From Fen-1301 sp963786395 (GTDB lineage Bacteria; Bacteroidota; Ignavibacteria; Ignavibacteriales; Ignavibacteriaceae), in the NCBI GenBank assembly GCA_963786395.1, contig CAWAZD010000001.1:372001-436000 (forward strand): a DNA stretch of 64,000 nt, given 5' to 3'. Below the pieces are notes generated by a model that saw nothing but the letters and a program-made list of their open reading frames with translations, did no database searches and was not told where the DNA came from. The position numbers and the translations under genes are program-made. This document shows, piece by piece, positions 10,301 through 20,117 of the stretch (positions are counted from its first letter, which is position 1; the number at the start of each line of letters is the position of its first letter).

Positions 10301-10666
10301 ATGATTAAGAGAAATAATAACAGCAGATTACGTTCTAAAATAAAGATCCGGAAAAAAGTTTACGGGAACCTGAAAGACCAAGACTTTACAGTATATCGCA
10401 GTCTTAATAATGTTTATGCCCAAGTAGTTGATGACAGAACAGGTAAAACATTAGTAGCCGCTTCTTCTTTATCAAAAGAATTGGCTGAAGAATTGAAAAA
10501 TTCGAAAGGCAAAATTTCGAAAAGCAAACTGGTAGGCGTTCTTCTTGCAAAAAAAGCAGTTGAGCAGAATATTTCAAGTGTAGTATTTGACCGAAATGGA
10601 TACAGATATCATGGTCGCATACAAGCGCTTGCGGAAGGTGCCCGTGAAGGAGGCTTAAAGTTTTAG
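10301..10666 (+). CDS. rplR: 50S ribosomal protein L18
   Basis: 5S rRNA-binding protein. The 121-residue frame is intact: LRSKIKIRKKVYG, VYRSLNNVYAQVVDD and the C-terminal VVFDRNGYRYHGRIQALAEGAREGGLKF typical of L18. It is followed 19 bases later by a tRNA gene rather than directly by rpsE. Confidence 0.97.
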   Translation: MIKRNNNSRLRSKIKIRKKVYGNLKDQDFTVYRSLNNVYAQVVDDRTGKTLVAASSLSKELAEELKNSKGKISKSKLVGVLLAKKAVEQNISSVVFDRNGYRYHGRIQALAEGAREGGLKF

Positions 10667-10685
10667 TTATGGAAGTAACTACAAT

Positions 10686-10756
10686 TGCCGGATCGTCTAA
10701 TGGCAGGACAACGCCCTTTGGAGGCGTCTGTAGAGGTTCGAGTCCTCTTCCGGCAG
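10686..10756 (+). tRNA. tRNA-Gln (anticodon TTG), inside the spc operon
   Basis: A complete cloverleaf can be drawn. The acceptor is TGCCGGA with TCCGGCA and discriminator G. The D stem is GTCT/GGAC. The anticodon stem is ACGCC/GGCGT with loop CTTTGGA (anticodon TTG). The T stem is AGAGG/CCTCT with loop TTCGAGT. A U1-A72 first pair is characteristic of tRNA-Gln. No CCA is encoded. It lies on the operon strand between rplR and rpsE with no visible terminator. Confidence 0.95.
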
Positions 10757-10839
10757 CGTGGTAATTTCGATTATTCCCGGAAAAGTTGTAAATTTTTTTC
10801 CATTTTTTTGAATTAAGTAAAAGTGTGTTGGAGATATAA

Positions 10840-11327
10840 TTGAAAACAGTAAAACAGAATGAATCAGAAGGATTTAAAGAAAAAGTTGTCCATATCAACA
10901 GAGTTGCAAAAGTTGTTAAAGGTGGACGTCGGTTCAGCTTTAATGCTATCGTCGTTGTTGGAAATGGAAATGGACTGTTGGTGTTGGACTAGGAAAAGCG
11001 AATGAAGTAACAGATGCAATTTCCAAAGGAATAGATGATGCCAAGAAAAATCTGGTTCATGTTTCTGTTATTAAAGGAACTGTTGCTCACGAAATTATTG
11101 GGAAATTTGGTGCTGGTAGAGTATTACTTAAACCTGCTTCTCCTGGTACAGGATTAATTGCTGGTGGCGGTGTTCGTGCAGTGCTTGAAGCTGCCGGTGT
11201 TCAGGATATTTTAACAAAATCTTTAGGATCAAGTAACCCACATAACCAGGTTAAAGCTACTTTAAATGGCTTGTTAAATATGATTGATGCTAAAAAGATG
11301 GCTATACAAAAGATGAATGACCGTTAA
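10840..11327 (+). CDS. rpsE: 30S ribosomal protein S5 (one frame break)
   Basis: Small-subunit accuracy protein at the mRNA entry. The TTG start follows ggagat and gives MKTVKQNESEGFKEKVVHIN, then VAKVVKGGRRFSFNAIVVVG. After an indel near 10975 come GVGLGKANEV, KPASPGTGLIAGGGVRAVLE and SLGSSNPHNQVKAT, all diagnostic. About 162 residues. It lies 83 bases after the tRNA, separated by an AT-rich stretch. Confidence 0.96.
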
Positions 11328-11355
11328 TGAATTATTTAATTCTTAAGAGGATAAT

Positions 11356-11526
11356 ATGGGAAAAATTAAAGTTACTCAGATTAGAAGTATAATTGACAGC
11401 CCGATGAGACAAAAATTGACAATTGAAGCTTTGGGTTTAGGTAGACCTAACTGGGTAAAAATTCATAACGATACTCCTCAGATAAGAGGCATGATATTTA
11501 AAGTAACACATCTTGTTAAAGTGTGA
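11356..11526 (+). CDS. rpmD: 50S ribosomal protein L30
   Basis: 56-residue large-subunit protein, too short for many gene finders. MGKIKVTQIRSIIDSP is followed by RQKLTIEALGLGRPNWVKIH and RGMIFKVTHLVKV, the family pattern. An agagg site precedes the ATG. rplO begins 30 bases on, the usual order. Confidence 0.95.
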   Translation: MGKIKVTQIRSIIDSPMRQKLTIEALGLGRPNWVKIHNDTPQIRGMIFKVTHLVKV

Positions 11527-11556
11527 AGAAATAAAAGAATAAGAAAAGGTTTTATA

Positions 11557-12004
11557 ATGGATATTTTAAGTAATCTCAAATATGCTCCAGGTTCTAGAAA
11601 AAAAAGAAAAAGAATTGGACGCGGTGAAGGATCAGGACATGGCGGAACTGCTACAAAAGGAATGAACGGTCAAATGTCAAGATCAGGTGCGAAACATAAA
11701 GCATGGTTTGAAGGTGGTCAGATGCCTCTTCAAAGAAGAATTCCTAAATTTGGATTTACAGCTATATTTAAAGTGTATTCAAAGTAGTTAATGTTGAACC
11801 CTTGAAAAAAATGCAAGTAAATTAAATGGAATTGTTACACCGGTATCCTTACATAAAGCCGGGATAATTTCAAACCTCAAACAACCTGTTAAAATTTTAG
11901 GTAATGGAGAAGTGAAATCTTCCTTTCAGGTTGAAGTAAACTCAATCAGCCAGTCTGCAAAAGAAAAAATTGAAGCTGCAGGCGGTTCCATTAAACTGAT
12001 ATGA
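11557..12004 (+). CDS. rplO: 50S ribosomal protein L15 (frame broken)
   Basis: Large-subunit assembly protein. It begins MDILSNLKYAPGSRKKRKRIGRGEGSG in pieces, then MSRSGAKHKAWFEGGQMPLQRR, all typical. After breaks near 11765 and 11800 the C-terminus reads LHKAGIISNLKQPVKILGNGE and ends GGSIKLI. About 148 codons. Confidence 0.95.
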
Positions 12005-12013
12005 TTGAAATAA

Positions 12014-13358
12014 ATGGCAAATTTTACAGAAACATTCAGAAATATCTTTAAAATTCATGAACTTCGTCAGAGAATAATATATACTTTGGCTCTTCTACTA
12101 TTGTTAGAGTTGGTGCTCATATTACTTTACCTGGAATAGATGCAGCATTACTTGCCGAACAGACTCGTCATGCAACTTCAGATAATCTATTTGGATTATA
12201 TGATTTGTTTGTAGGAGGTGCATTTTCCAATGCCGCGATTTTCGCGCTTGGAATAATGCCTTATATTTCTGCTTCAATTATCATCCAGTTGATGGGAGCA
12301 GTAATTCCTTACTTCCAAAAATTCAACAGGAAGGAGAAGAAGGCAGTAAAAAAATTACCCAGCTTACCCGTTATGGTACGTTGTAATATCTGCGCTTTCA
12401 GGCATGGGGTGTTACAATCAGACTTAATTAAATTCGAATTACCAGGGATCCCGATTGTTCCAGATTGATGTACAGGGATTTGTTTGGACTTTTTCAACAG
12501 TTCTTGTTCTTACTTGCCGGTACAATGTTTATGATGTGGCTGGGTGAACAGATAACTGATAAAGGAATTGGTAATGGAATTTCATTGATAATTTTCATTG
12601 GAATTATTAACAGATTTCCATTTGCCATTGCTTGATGAATATAGATTGATATCTGCTGGCACAAAGAAGTATTGTAATTGAAATTATTATTTTGATATTT
12701 ATGGTTTTGATAATTGCCGGTGTTGTTATTGGTTACTCAGGGAACTCGAAGAATTCCTGTGCAATATGCTAAAAGAGTAGTTGGAAGAAAAGTTTATGGT
12801 GGAGTTACACAATATATTCCTTTACGAGTAAATACAGCTGGGGTAATGCCTATTATTTTTGCTCAATCAATTATGTTTATACCGAGTACTGTATTATCGT
12901 TTTTCCCTAATAATGAATTTTTACAGGGTTTATCGCGGATATTTTACATTACAAGTCACCGTATATTCTGTTATATATGCGTTGATGATAATATTCTTTA
13001 CTTATTTTTATACAGCTATTGCTTTTAATCCACAAGGATGTTGCTGAAAACATGAAGAAACAAGGCGGATTTATTCCAGGTATCGGCCTGGAAAACAAAC
13101 TTCTGAATTTATAGATAATATTTTAACAAAAATTACTTTGCCAGGATCAGTTTTTCTGGCAATTATTGCAATACTTCCGGCTTTTGTTTCTAGTTTGGGG
13201 TGTATCAGGTCAGTTTTGCTCAATTTTTTGGAGGTACAAGTTTATTAATTGTTGTTGGTGTTGCTTTAGATACTTTGCAGCAGGTAGAGTCTCATTTATT
13301 GATGAGACATTATGATGGCTTTATGAAATCCGGAAAAATGAGAGGACGAAGATTCTAA
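12014..13358 (+). CDS. secY: Preprotein translocase subunit SecY (frame broken)
   Basis: Channel subunit of the Sec translocon in the inner membrane. It reads MANFTETFRNIFKIHELRQRI, then the plug region ITLPGIDAAL, GIMPYISASIIIQLM, GEQITDKGIGNGISLIIF, RRIPVQYAKR with PLRVNTAGVMPIIFAQSI, and a C-terminus ending RGRRF. About 448 codons, normal. Breaks lie near 12105, 12320-12345, 12450, 12510, 12630-12720, 13030, 13090 and 13195. It stands between rplO and map with no adk gene. Confidence 0.95.
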
Positions 13359-13369
13359 TTAAAGATATT

Positions 13370-14140
13370 GTGATTTTAATTAAAAGTAAAAAAGAAATTG
13401 ATTATATACGAGAAAGTTGTAAAATTGCTGCAGAAGCTTTGCAATTAGTGAAAAAATATGTAAGAGCTGGAATAACAACAAAAGAGTTGGATCAGATAGC
13501 AGAAGATTATATTCTAAGTAATAATGCTATAGCTGCATTTAAAGGTTATTCTCAAGGAGGCGCATCAGGATTTCCTGCTGCTATTTGTGCTTCTATTGAT
13601 GATGAAGTTGTTCATGGGATTCCGGGAACAGAGTTCTTAATGAATGGTGAAATTATTTCGATTGATGTTGGTGTTAAAAAAAATGGTTATTTTGGTGATG
13701 CTGCATTTAACTGTAGCTGTTGGTGATATTTCTGAAGAGAAACAGGAGCTAATGGATAGTAACTGAAAAATCTTTATACCTTGGAATTGAACAAGCGATA
13801 GTAATAACAAAGTTCATGATATTTCAGCATGCTGTTCAGGAATTTGTAGAAGCAAATGGATTTTCGGTAGTTAGAGATTTATGCGGTCATGGAGTAGGAA
13901 AATATTTGCACGAAGATCCGTCAATACCAAATTATGGTAAAAAAGGAATTCAGGGCTCTAAGTTAAAAAATGGAATGACTTTAGCGATAGAGCCGATGGT
14001 TAATTTGGTCAGATAAATTTCGTGAAAATTGCCCCTGATGGCTGGACAGTTTTAACATGTAGACGGAAAACCATCAGCTCATTTTGAACATACAATTTTG
14101 GTTTCATGATGATAAACCAGAAATATTAACGGTAAGTTAA
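13370..14140 (+). CDS. map: Methionine aminopeptidase type I (frame broken)
   Basis: Removes the initiator methionine from nascent proteins. The GTG start at 13370 gives MILIKSKKEIDYIRESCKIA. Metal ligands and active-site histidines are recognisable in VVHGIPG, IDVGVKKNGYFGDAA (two Asp), CGHGVGKYLHEDP, AIEPM (Glu) and SAHFEHTI (Glu). Frames change near 13710, 13760, 13815, 14010, 14060 and 14105. The stop overlaps the infA start by one base (TAATG). Confidence 0.95.
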
Positions 14141-14358
14141 TGGCAAAACAAGGACCAATAAAAGTTGATGGAATTGTAACTGAAACATTACCAAATGCGC
14201 ATTTTAAAGTCAGACTTGATAACGGTCATGAAATTCTTGCTCATATTTCCGGTAAAATGAGAATGCATTTTATTAAAATATTAGTAGGAGATAAAGTATC
14301 AATTGAACTTTCTCCATATGATTTAACAAAAGGTAGAATTACATACAGATATAAGTAA
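14140..14358 (+). CDS. infA: Translation initiation factor IF-1
   Basis: 72-residue OB-fold factor that occupies the A site during initiation. The frame is intact: VDGIVTETLPNAHFKVRLDNGHEILAHISGKMR to DLTKGRITYRYK, nearly the family consensus. The start overlaps the map stop, suggesting translational coupling. rpmJ follows after 10 bases. Confidence 0.98.
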   Translation: MAKQGPIKVDGIVTETLPNAHFKVRLDNGHEILAHISGKMRMHFIKILVGDKVSIELSPYDLTKGRITYRYK

Positions 14359-14368
14359 CGGAGAAGAA

Positions 14369-14482
14369 ATGAAAGTTAGAGCATCTGTAAGAAAGATTTG
14401 TGAGAACTGCAAAATAATTAAACGTAAAGGCGTTGTTAGAGTTATTTGCAAGAATCCTAAACATAAACAACGACAAGGTTAA
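14369..14482 (+). CDS. rpmJ: 50S ribosomal protein L36, zinc-binding form
   Basis: 37-residue protein beginning MKVRASVRKICENCK, with the remaining ligands in VICKNPKHKQRQG. The zinc ligands (C, C, C, H) are all present, so this is the C+ form. The ATG follows cggagaag. Its place between infA and rpsM is standard. Confidence 0.97.
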   Translation: MKVRASVRKICENCKIIKRKGVVRVICKNPKHKQRQG

Positions 14483-14504
14483 TTATAATTAAGGAGATAG
14501 ATAA

Positions 14505-14895
14505 TTGGCTCGTATAGCTGGTATTGATTTACCAAAAAAAAAAAAAGTTTTATATCGGTCTTCATTATATTTACGGTATTGGACGAAAAGTCATCCGCAT
14601 TAGTATTCTTACAAAAGCAAATGTAAATCCTGATAAAAAAGTATCGGAACTTACTGATGAAGAAGTAGCTAAAATCAGAGCAATCATGACTTCTGAATAT
14701 AAAGTTGAAGGTGCTTTACGTTCCGAAGTACAACAGAATATAAAAAGATTAATGGATATTGGTTCTTACAGAGGACTTAGCCACAGAAAAAGTTTACCTG
14801 CAAGAGGTCAAAGAACCAGGACAAATTCACGTACCCGTAAAGGGAAAAGAAAAACAGTTGCCGGTAAAAAAAGGCACCATCTAAGAAATAATTAG
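14505..14895 (+). CDS. rpsM: 30S ribosomal protein S13 (frame broken near the start)
   Basis: Small-subunit head protein contacting P-site tRNA. The TTG start after aaggagat gives MARIAGIDLPKKK. A 13-base A run at 14535 shifts the frame, and GLHYIYGIGR then identifies the family; a second break lies near 14590. The C-terminus has GSYRGLSHRKSLPARGQRTR and TNSRTRKGKRKTVAGKK. About 130 residues. Confidence 0.96.
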
Positions 14896-14918
14896 TTCTA
14901 TAACCCGGAGGTTAATAA

Positions 14919-15305
14919 TTGGCTAAAGTCGTAAAAAAAGCAAAAAAGAAAACACATGTTGATGCTAATGGTGTTGCTCATATTAAAGCGACGTTTAATA
15001 ATGTTATAGTTACAATTACAGATATTTACGGAAATACAATTTCATGGTCTTCTGCAGGTAAAAATGGATTTAAAGGATCCAGAAAAAACACTCCCTTTGC
15101 TGCACAAGTTTCAGCAGAAGCTGCAGCAAAAGAAGCATATGATTTAGGTTTAAGAAAAATTGATGTTTTTGTAAAAGGACCTGGTTCAGGAAGAGAAGCT
15201 GCTATCAGAGCATTGAATACTGCAGGATTGGATATAAGTTCTATTAAAGATGTCACTCCTATTCCACATAACGGATGCAGACCACCAAAGAGAAGAAGAG
15301 TTTAA
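14919..15305 (+). CDS. rpsK: 30S ribosomal protein S11
   Basis: Platform protein near the E site. The 128-residue frame is intact, starting at TTG after ccggagg. It includes VDANGVAHIKATFNNVIVTITD, GNTISWSSAGKNGFKGSRK and the near-invariant KDVTPIPHNGCRPPKRRRV ending. It directly precedes rpsD. Confidence 0.97.
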   Translation: MAKVVKKAKKKTHVDANGVAHIKATFNNVIVTITDIYGNTISWSSAGKNGFKGSRKNTPFAAQVSAEAAAKEAYDLGLRKIDVFVKGPGSGREAAIRALNTAGLDISSIKDVTPIPHNGCRPPKRRRV

Positions 15306-15324
15306 ATTATTGGAGAAAATGTAA

Positions 15325-15951
15325 ATGGCAAGATACACAGACTCAGTTTGTAAATTATGCAGAAGAGAAAAACAAAAATTATTTTTAAAAGGACAGAAGT
15401 GTTTATACCGAAAAATGTCCTATTGAACAAAGAAATTATCCTCCTGGACAACATGGGTTTCCAGAAGAGCAAAAATTTCCGAATTCGGAGTTCAGCTTAG
15501 AGAAAAACAGAAAATTAAAAGAATTTACGGATTTCTCGAAACTCAATTCAGAAATTATTTTGAAAAGGCAATAAGACAAAAAGGTATTACTGGTGACAAT
15601 TTGGTTAAACTTTTGGAAAGAAGATTGGATAATGTTGTTTACAGACTTGGTTTTGCTTCTTCAAGAAAACAGGCAAGACAGATTATTACTCACAGACATA
15701 TTACTGTTAATGAACATTTGGTTGACATTCCTTCTTATTCACTTACTGCCGGTGATATTATTAAAATAAAAGATAAGAGCAAGAAACTTGATCTTATTCA
15801 TAACTCCCTTAAAAGAGTAAAAGATAATACATATTCATGGTTGTCGATAGATAAAGCGTCTCTATCAGGAACATTTCTTCATGTTCCGGAAAGAGAAGAC
15901 GTTCCTTTAAATGCCAATGAACAATTGGTTGTTGAGCTTTATTCAAAATAA
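15325..15951 (+). CDS. rpsD: 30S ribosomal protein S4 (frame broken near the start)
   Basis: Primary 16S 5'-domain binder and, in some bacteria, regulator of the alpha operon. MARYTDSVCKLCRREKQKLFL has the first CxxC, and a second Cys pair (C-x5-CP) follows, so this is the zinc-binding form. The S4 RNA-binding domain reads LERRLDNVVYRLGFASSRKQ, ARQIITHRHITVN. It ends NEQLVVELYSK. Indels lie near 15400 and 15460. Confidence 0.97.
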
Positions 15952-15985
15952 TAACTATTTTTAAAGATTATTAAGAGGATTACAA

Positions 15986-16984
15986 ATGAGTGTATTCATA
16001 CTTAAAAATGCCCGAAGCCGTTGTGCTTGACGAAGCGACCTATACAAATACATTTGGCAAGTTTTCATCTTCAGCCCTTGAAAGAGGGTATGGAGTTACA
16101 TTTGGGTAATTCTATTAGAAGAGTATTACTTGTCTTCGTTAACTGGAGCTGCAATTACTGCTGTAAAATTTAGTGGAGTTTTGCATGAATTCACAACTAT
16201 TGAAGGAGTGGTAGAAGATGTTGCCGAAATTATTCTTAACCTTAAACAGGTGAGAATGAAACTGCTTAATAAAAAACCAAATAAAATTGATATTTCATTT
16301 AACGGTGAAGGTGAATGGACCGCCTCAGATATTCAGAAAAACAGTGCTGAGATTGAAATTCTGAACCCGGATCTTCATTTAGCTACTCTTAACAAGAATG
16401 CTAAATTCGATGTTGAACTTAGAGTTGGTAAGGGTAAAGGATATATTCCGGCTTTTGAAAATATTTCTCCAGATTATACTATAGGCATGATTCCAATTGA
16501 TTCAATTTTTACCCCAATTAAAAATGTTAAATTTGATGTTGAGAATGTAAGAATCGGTGATAAAAATGATTATGAAAAGTTAACAGTTGAAATAATCACT
16601 GATGGTTCTATTACACCTGATGATGCACTAACGCAGGCTGCAAAAATAATGAAAGATCATATTCAACTATTTATTAATTTTGATATAGACCAGGAAGAAG
16701 AGCAAGCTGTAAGTCAGAAAGATAGCGAAAAGGAAAGAATTAAAAGAATTTTGTTGACAAGTGTAGATGATCTTGAATTAAGTGTAAGATCACATAATTG
16801 CTTGAAAGCAGCTAATATTAAAAACTTGGCTGACTTAGTTAAAAGGGATGAATCTGAGATGCTAAGATTTAGAAATTTTGGCAGAAAATCACTTGCTGAA
16901 TTAATGGAGATTGTTGAGAACCTAGGACTTGAATTCGGAATGGATATAGATAAATATCTTAAAGAAGAAACTGAAACAACATAA
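15986..16984 (+). CDS. rpoA: RNA polymerase alpha subunit (frame broken at 5' end)
   Basis: Assembles RNA polymerase and contacts promoters and activators. The N-terminal domain has QPLERGYGVTLGNSIRRVLL and SSLTGAAITAVKFSGVLHEF; the C-terminal domain has VDDLELSVRSHNCLKAANI and RNFGRKSLAELMEIVENLGL. About 330 codons. Frames change near 16005, 16070, 16110 and 16130; the rest (284 residues) is clean. Confidence 0.97.
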
Positions 16985-17004
16985 TTTTGATAAAAGGTTA
17001 ATTA

Positions 17005-17494
17005 ATGAGACATAGAGTTAGACATAGAAAATTAGGAAGAACTGCAAGTCATAGAGCGGCATTATTAAGTTCACTTGCAACATCCCTTATTAAAGCATAA
17101 GAGAATTAAAACAACACTTGCCAAAGCAAAAGAAGCTAGGAGTTATGTGGAAGCTCTCATAACAAAAGCAAGGAGAAATGATTTACATTCCAGAAGACTT
17201 ATTATGAGTGTCATTCATGATAAAGAAGTCATTAAGGAATTGTTTAATGATATAGTCCCTAAAATTGGTGATCGGCCTGGTGGGTATACGAGAGTTGTGA
17301 AACTCGGTAATCGTCAGGGGGATGCTGCTTCTATGGCAATTATTGAATTAGTAGATTATAATGATGTAGCTAATGCCAAAGCAGAATCTCAAAAAGAGAA
17401 AAGAGAAAGCAGGAAAGAAGCTAAAAAAGAAGCTACAGAGAAACAGAACGCAGAAGAGGCACAGGTTCTTGAAGAATCCTCTGAAAAGAAATAG
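17005..17494 (+). CDS. rplQ: 50S ribosomal protein L17 with acidic/basic C-terminal tail
   Basis: Large-subunit exit-region protein. It reads MRHRVRHRKLGRTASHRAALL, then after an indel near 17095 HKRIKTTLAKAKEARSYVE and DRPGGYTRVVKLGNRQGDAA. After the normal end of the family (about residue 118) a tail of roughly 45 residues rich in K and E ends EESSEKK. It is the last gene of the super-operon, and a terminator follows 20 bases later. Confidence 0.96.
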
Positions 17495-17514
17495 TTAGAC
17501 TTCCCCAATATATT

Positions 17515-17545
17515 AAGACGCTCTGTGAGCGTCTTTTTTTATTTT
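17515..17545 (+). terminator. Intrinsic terminator of the ribosomal super-operon
   Basis: A perfect 9-base stem (17515-17523 with 17527-17535), 3-base loop and seven or more T residues. It comes right after rplQ. The next gene, engB, starts only 6 bases after it. Confidence 0.93.
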
Positions 17546-17550
17546 AAACT

Positions 17551-18142
17551 ATGATAAAAAACCAGGTCTTCATTAAATCGATTTATAATGTATCCCAACT
17601 CCCAGGTGAAGGTATTCCTGAGATTATATTGTGTGGAAGATCCAATGTGGGTAAGTCCTCTTTTATTAATTCCATTTTTAATAGGAAAGAACTTGCCAAA
17701 ATAAGTTCGACTCCAGGAAAGACAAGGTCAATTAATTATTATCTCGATTAATGAAAAATATTATATAGTAGATCTTCCGGGTTTTGGTTATGCTAAAATA
17801 AGTAAAAAAGAAAGAGAATTCTGGGGCAACCTTATTAAGGATTATTTAAATACTTCACTTAATATATTGATGGCTTTTCATCTGATTGATAGCAGGCATA
17901 ATCCAACAGACTTGGATATTGAATTAAACCTTCTATTAAGGGATAAGCTGATACCATATGTCGTTCTACTTTCAAAGACAGATAAATTAAAACAATCTGA
18001 ATTAGCAGCCGCAAAAAAAGAAATCAGAGGTTACTTTCCGGAGTTAAGTTATGGTGATAATCTCTTCGCATACTCCGCTTTTGCAAATACTGGACATAAA
18101 GAAGTGCAGAATCTTATATCATCCCTGTTTTTAAGAGAATAA
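17551..18142 (+). CDS. engB: Ribosome-biogenesis GTPase EngB/YsxC (one frame break)
   Basis: TrmE-Era-type GTPase used in large-subunit assembly. It has G1 CGRSNVGKSS, the TPGKTRSINYY switch region, G3 VDLPGFGYAK and G4 LSKTD, and ends SLFLRE. About 197 codons, normal. One extra base near 17748 (before INEKYY) breaks the frame. The ATG is 6 bases beyond the T tract of the terminator, with no Shine-Dalgarno site; an AT-rich 90-base gap follows. Confidence 0.93.
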
Positions 18143-18233
18143 TTATTTATTTTTGTAAGATATTTATTTGTTTGCAATTAAAATATTGTAACTATATATT
18201 AGTTTTATTCTAAATAATGTAAAATTACACACT

Positions 18234-20081
18234 ATGGACCGCCGACAGAAAAAACGGTTATTTATTTTTCTTTTTGTACCGCTTTTAGCTGTAGTCGCGT
18301 TTATTACTGATGACCTCACTTTAAGAATATTAGCTCTCAGTTTAATTATAATATTTTTTGCATTCATAATATTCTTTAGGGATAGTTCAAAATTTGATAA
18401 AAATTTCCTTCGCAGAACTACAGAAGATGAACCTGAACCTTTACCAGAACTGGAACATTTTGATGAATCATTCAAAATTGTGTCACCGGTAAAAAACATT
18501 GAAGTAATTACAGCAGATAATTACCGCCCAAATTTCAAACTCCCTAAGACTTCACTCAAGCCACCTGACTTAAAAGAAAAATTCGATGAAATAGTTAATG
18601 AATCACTTCCTGAAGGGATAGGGAACGACGGTCAGTTTGCCTTCGTTCTTGAAAAAATGCTTACCGTGATAAAAGAAGCTTACTCAGCAAACACTGCAAT
18701 ATTTTTTTGGTATAATAAGAAAAAAGAGAAATTATCTATAGAAAAATATATTTCAAATTCATTGGAATTAACCAAACAAAAACTAGACATAGAAGATGAT
18801 ATTTTAAGCAAAATTGTGCAGAAAGGGGAACCAGAGCTATTAAATGATATTTCTTCTGCTGCCGAAGCCGATGTCATTAGGTATTATAATGCACCTCAGC
18901 AAATTAGAAGTTTTGTTGGTGTTCCGTTATTCTATGATAAAAATCTTATTGCTATAATTGCAATAGATTCTAAAATGGAAGATGCCTTTGGTATTGAGAC
19001 TATTTTTTCGTTGGGTAGATTTGTCCGGCTGATTACAATATTAATAGCTATTTTTGAAGAAAAACATTCAGAATCTGTCTCTCAGCAAAGACTGGCTGGA
19101 ATTTTGAATTTAATAAAACCTGACCAAAAGATTGAAAGCATAGATGATTTAACAAATTCTATAGAGGAGTCTGTAAATCTGTTAATTCCATGGGATGCAT
19201 TTGTATTTGTTTTCTTTCATCCAGTCGAGCAAAAATTTAAATCTATAAAAATATGTAATAAAACCTCATTGAAATATATTGGAGAAAACCTTGAGGTCGA
19301 TCTTAATGGTACTCTCGTAGGGAAATCAATTGTCACTGGAATGTCCGTAAAGATTGATGATACTTCTGCAAATGAATTTGTACGTTTTTCAAAAGTTGAA
19401 GATGTTAGTTTTGACGGCTCTTTTCTAGCAATTCCGTTAATTTATAATGGTCAGAATTTCGGTGCCTTCTGTTTCGAAAGTCTAAAAAAGAATGCCTATA
19501 CTAATTCTGATATCCATTTTTTAAAAGACGCATTAAAGATAATTTCATTTGCCATTTATTCTTATTCAACCCATGCTCTTTATAAAAGTTTTCTTGCAAT
19601 AGACATTGAAACTAAGGCTTTGAATATTAATTCGTTTAAGGAAAGAATGAACGCTGATTTGCAGAAGGGTGAACAATTAAAAGTAAACAGCGCCCTTGCA
19701 TTGATCAAAATAGATGAGTTTCTTGAACAAGAGTCATTGTTTGACGGAAATCCTTTCCCAAAAGTTCTTAAGACAGTTACTGAAACAATTTCCAGGGAAA
19801 TGACACCCTTTAATCTTTTTGGTAGATTAGGTGAAAGGGTGTTTGGAGTTTACTTCTTTAATGCCACGACGAAGGATGTTTTCCTTTGGTCAGAAAAATT
19901 ACGTGTTAAAATTGCAAGACATCCTATTGCTGTTGTTACTAAACAAACCACATATACAGTATCGATCGGTGTAGCTTCTGCAGCCAATAAAATCAATGCA
20001 GATGAGATTATTTATAATGCCGAATTAGCTTTACAAAAGGCTCTGGAAAGAGGCGGCAATACAGTTCGCAATATTAATTAA
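18234..20081 (+). CDS. Membrane GAF-domain protein with degenerate GGDEF domain
   Basis: 615 residues, not matched to a named gene. Two hydrophobic helices (about residues 10-25 and 30-48) anchor it. Two GAF-like regions follow (about 135-290 and 295-450; note GVPLFYDKNLIAIIAID and AIPLIYNGQNFGAFCFES). The last 150 residues fold like a GGDEF domain (AIDIETKALN, then YTVSIGVASA). The active-site loop reads RLGERVFG where RYGGDEF is expected, so cyclic-di-GMP synthesis is unlikely. I infer a ligand-sensing or scaffold role. deoB starts 36 bases downstream on the same strand. Confidence 0.8.
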   Translation: MDRRQKKRLFIFLFVPLLAVVAFITDDLTLRILALSLIIIFFAFIIFFRDSSKFDKNFLRRTTEDEPEPLPELEHFDESFKIVSPVKNIEVITADNYRPNFKLPKTSLKPPDLKEKFDEIVNESLPEGIGNDGQFAFVLEKMLTVIKEAYSANTAIFFWYNKKKEKLSIEKYISNSLELTKQKLDIEDDILSKIVQKGEPELLNDISSAAEADVIRYYNAPQQIRSFVGVPLFYDKNLIAIIAIDSKMEDAFGIETIFSLGRFVRLITILIAIFEEKHSESVSQQRLAGILNLIKPDQKIESIDDLTNSIEESVNLLIPWDAFVFVFFHPVEQKFKSIKICNKTSLKYIGENLEVDLNGTLVGKSIVTGMSVKIDDTSANEFVRFSKVEDVSFDGSFLAIPLIYNGQNFGAFCFESLKKNAYTNSDIHFLKDALKIISFAIYSYSTHALYKSFLAIDIETKALNINSFKERMNADLQKGEQLKVNSALALIKIDEFLEQESLFDGNPFPKVLKTVTETISREMTPFNLFGRLGERVFGVYFFNATTKDVFLWSEKLRVKIARHPIAVVTKQTTYTVSIGVASAANKINADEIIYNAELALQKALERGGNTVRNIN

Positions 20082-20117
20082 CAGAAAAACCTTTTACATT
20101 ATACAGGCACGATTACT

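Noticed and set aside
10404..10898. A 164-codon open frame on the minus strand over rplR and the tRNA
   Set aside because: It lies antisense to intact L18 and a canonical tRNA, has no ribosome site and no recognisable sequence. It is a shadow of the coding strand.
1..17100. Programmed frameshifting or decaying pseudogenes in the ribosomal operons
   Set aside because: Nearly every essential gene is hit, often several times, with no common slippery site, and the amino-acid sequence is conserved on both sides. Sequence error explains this better.
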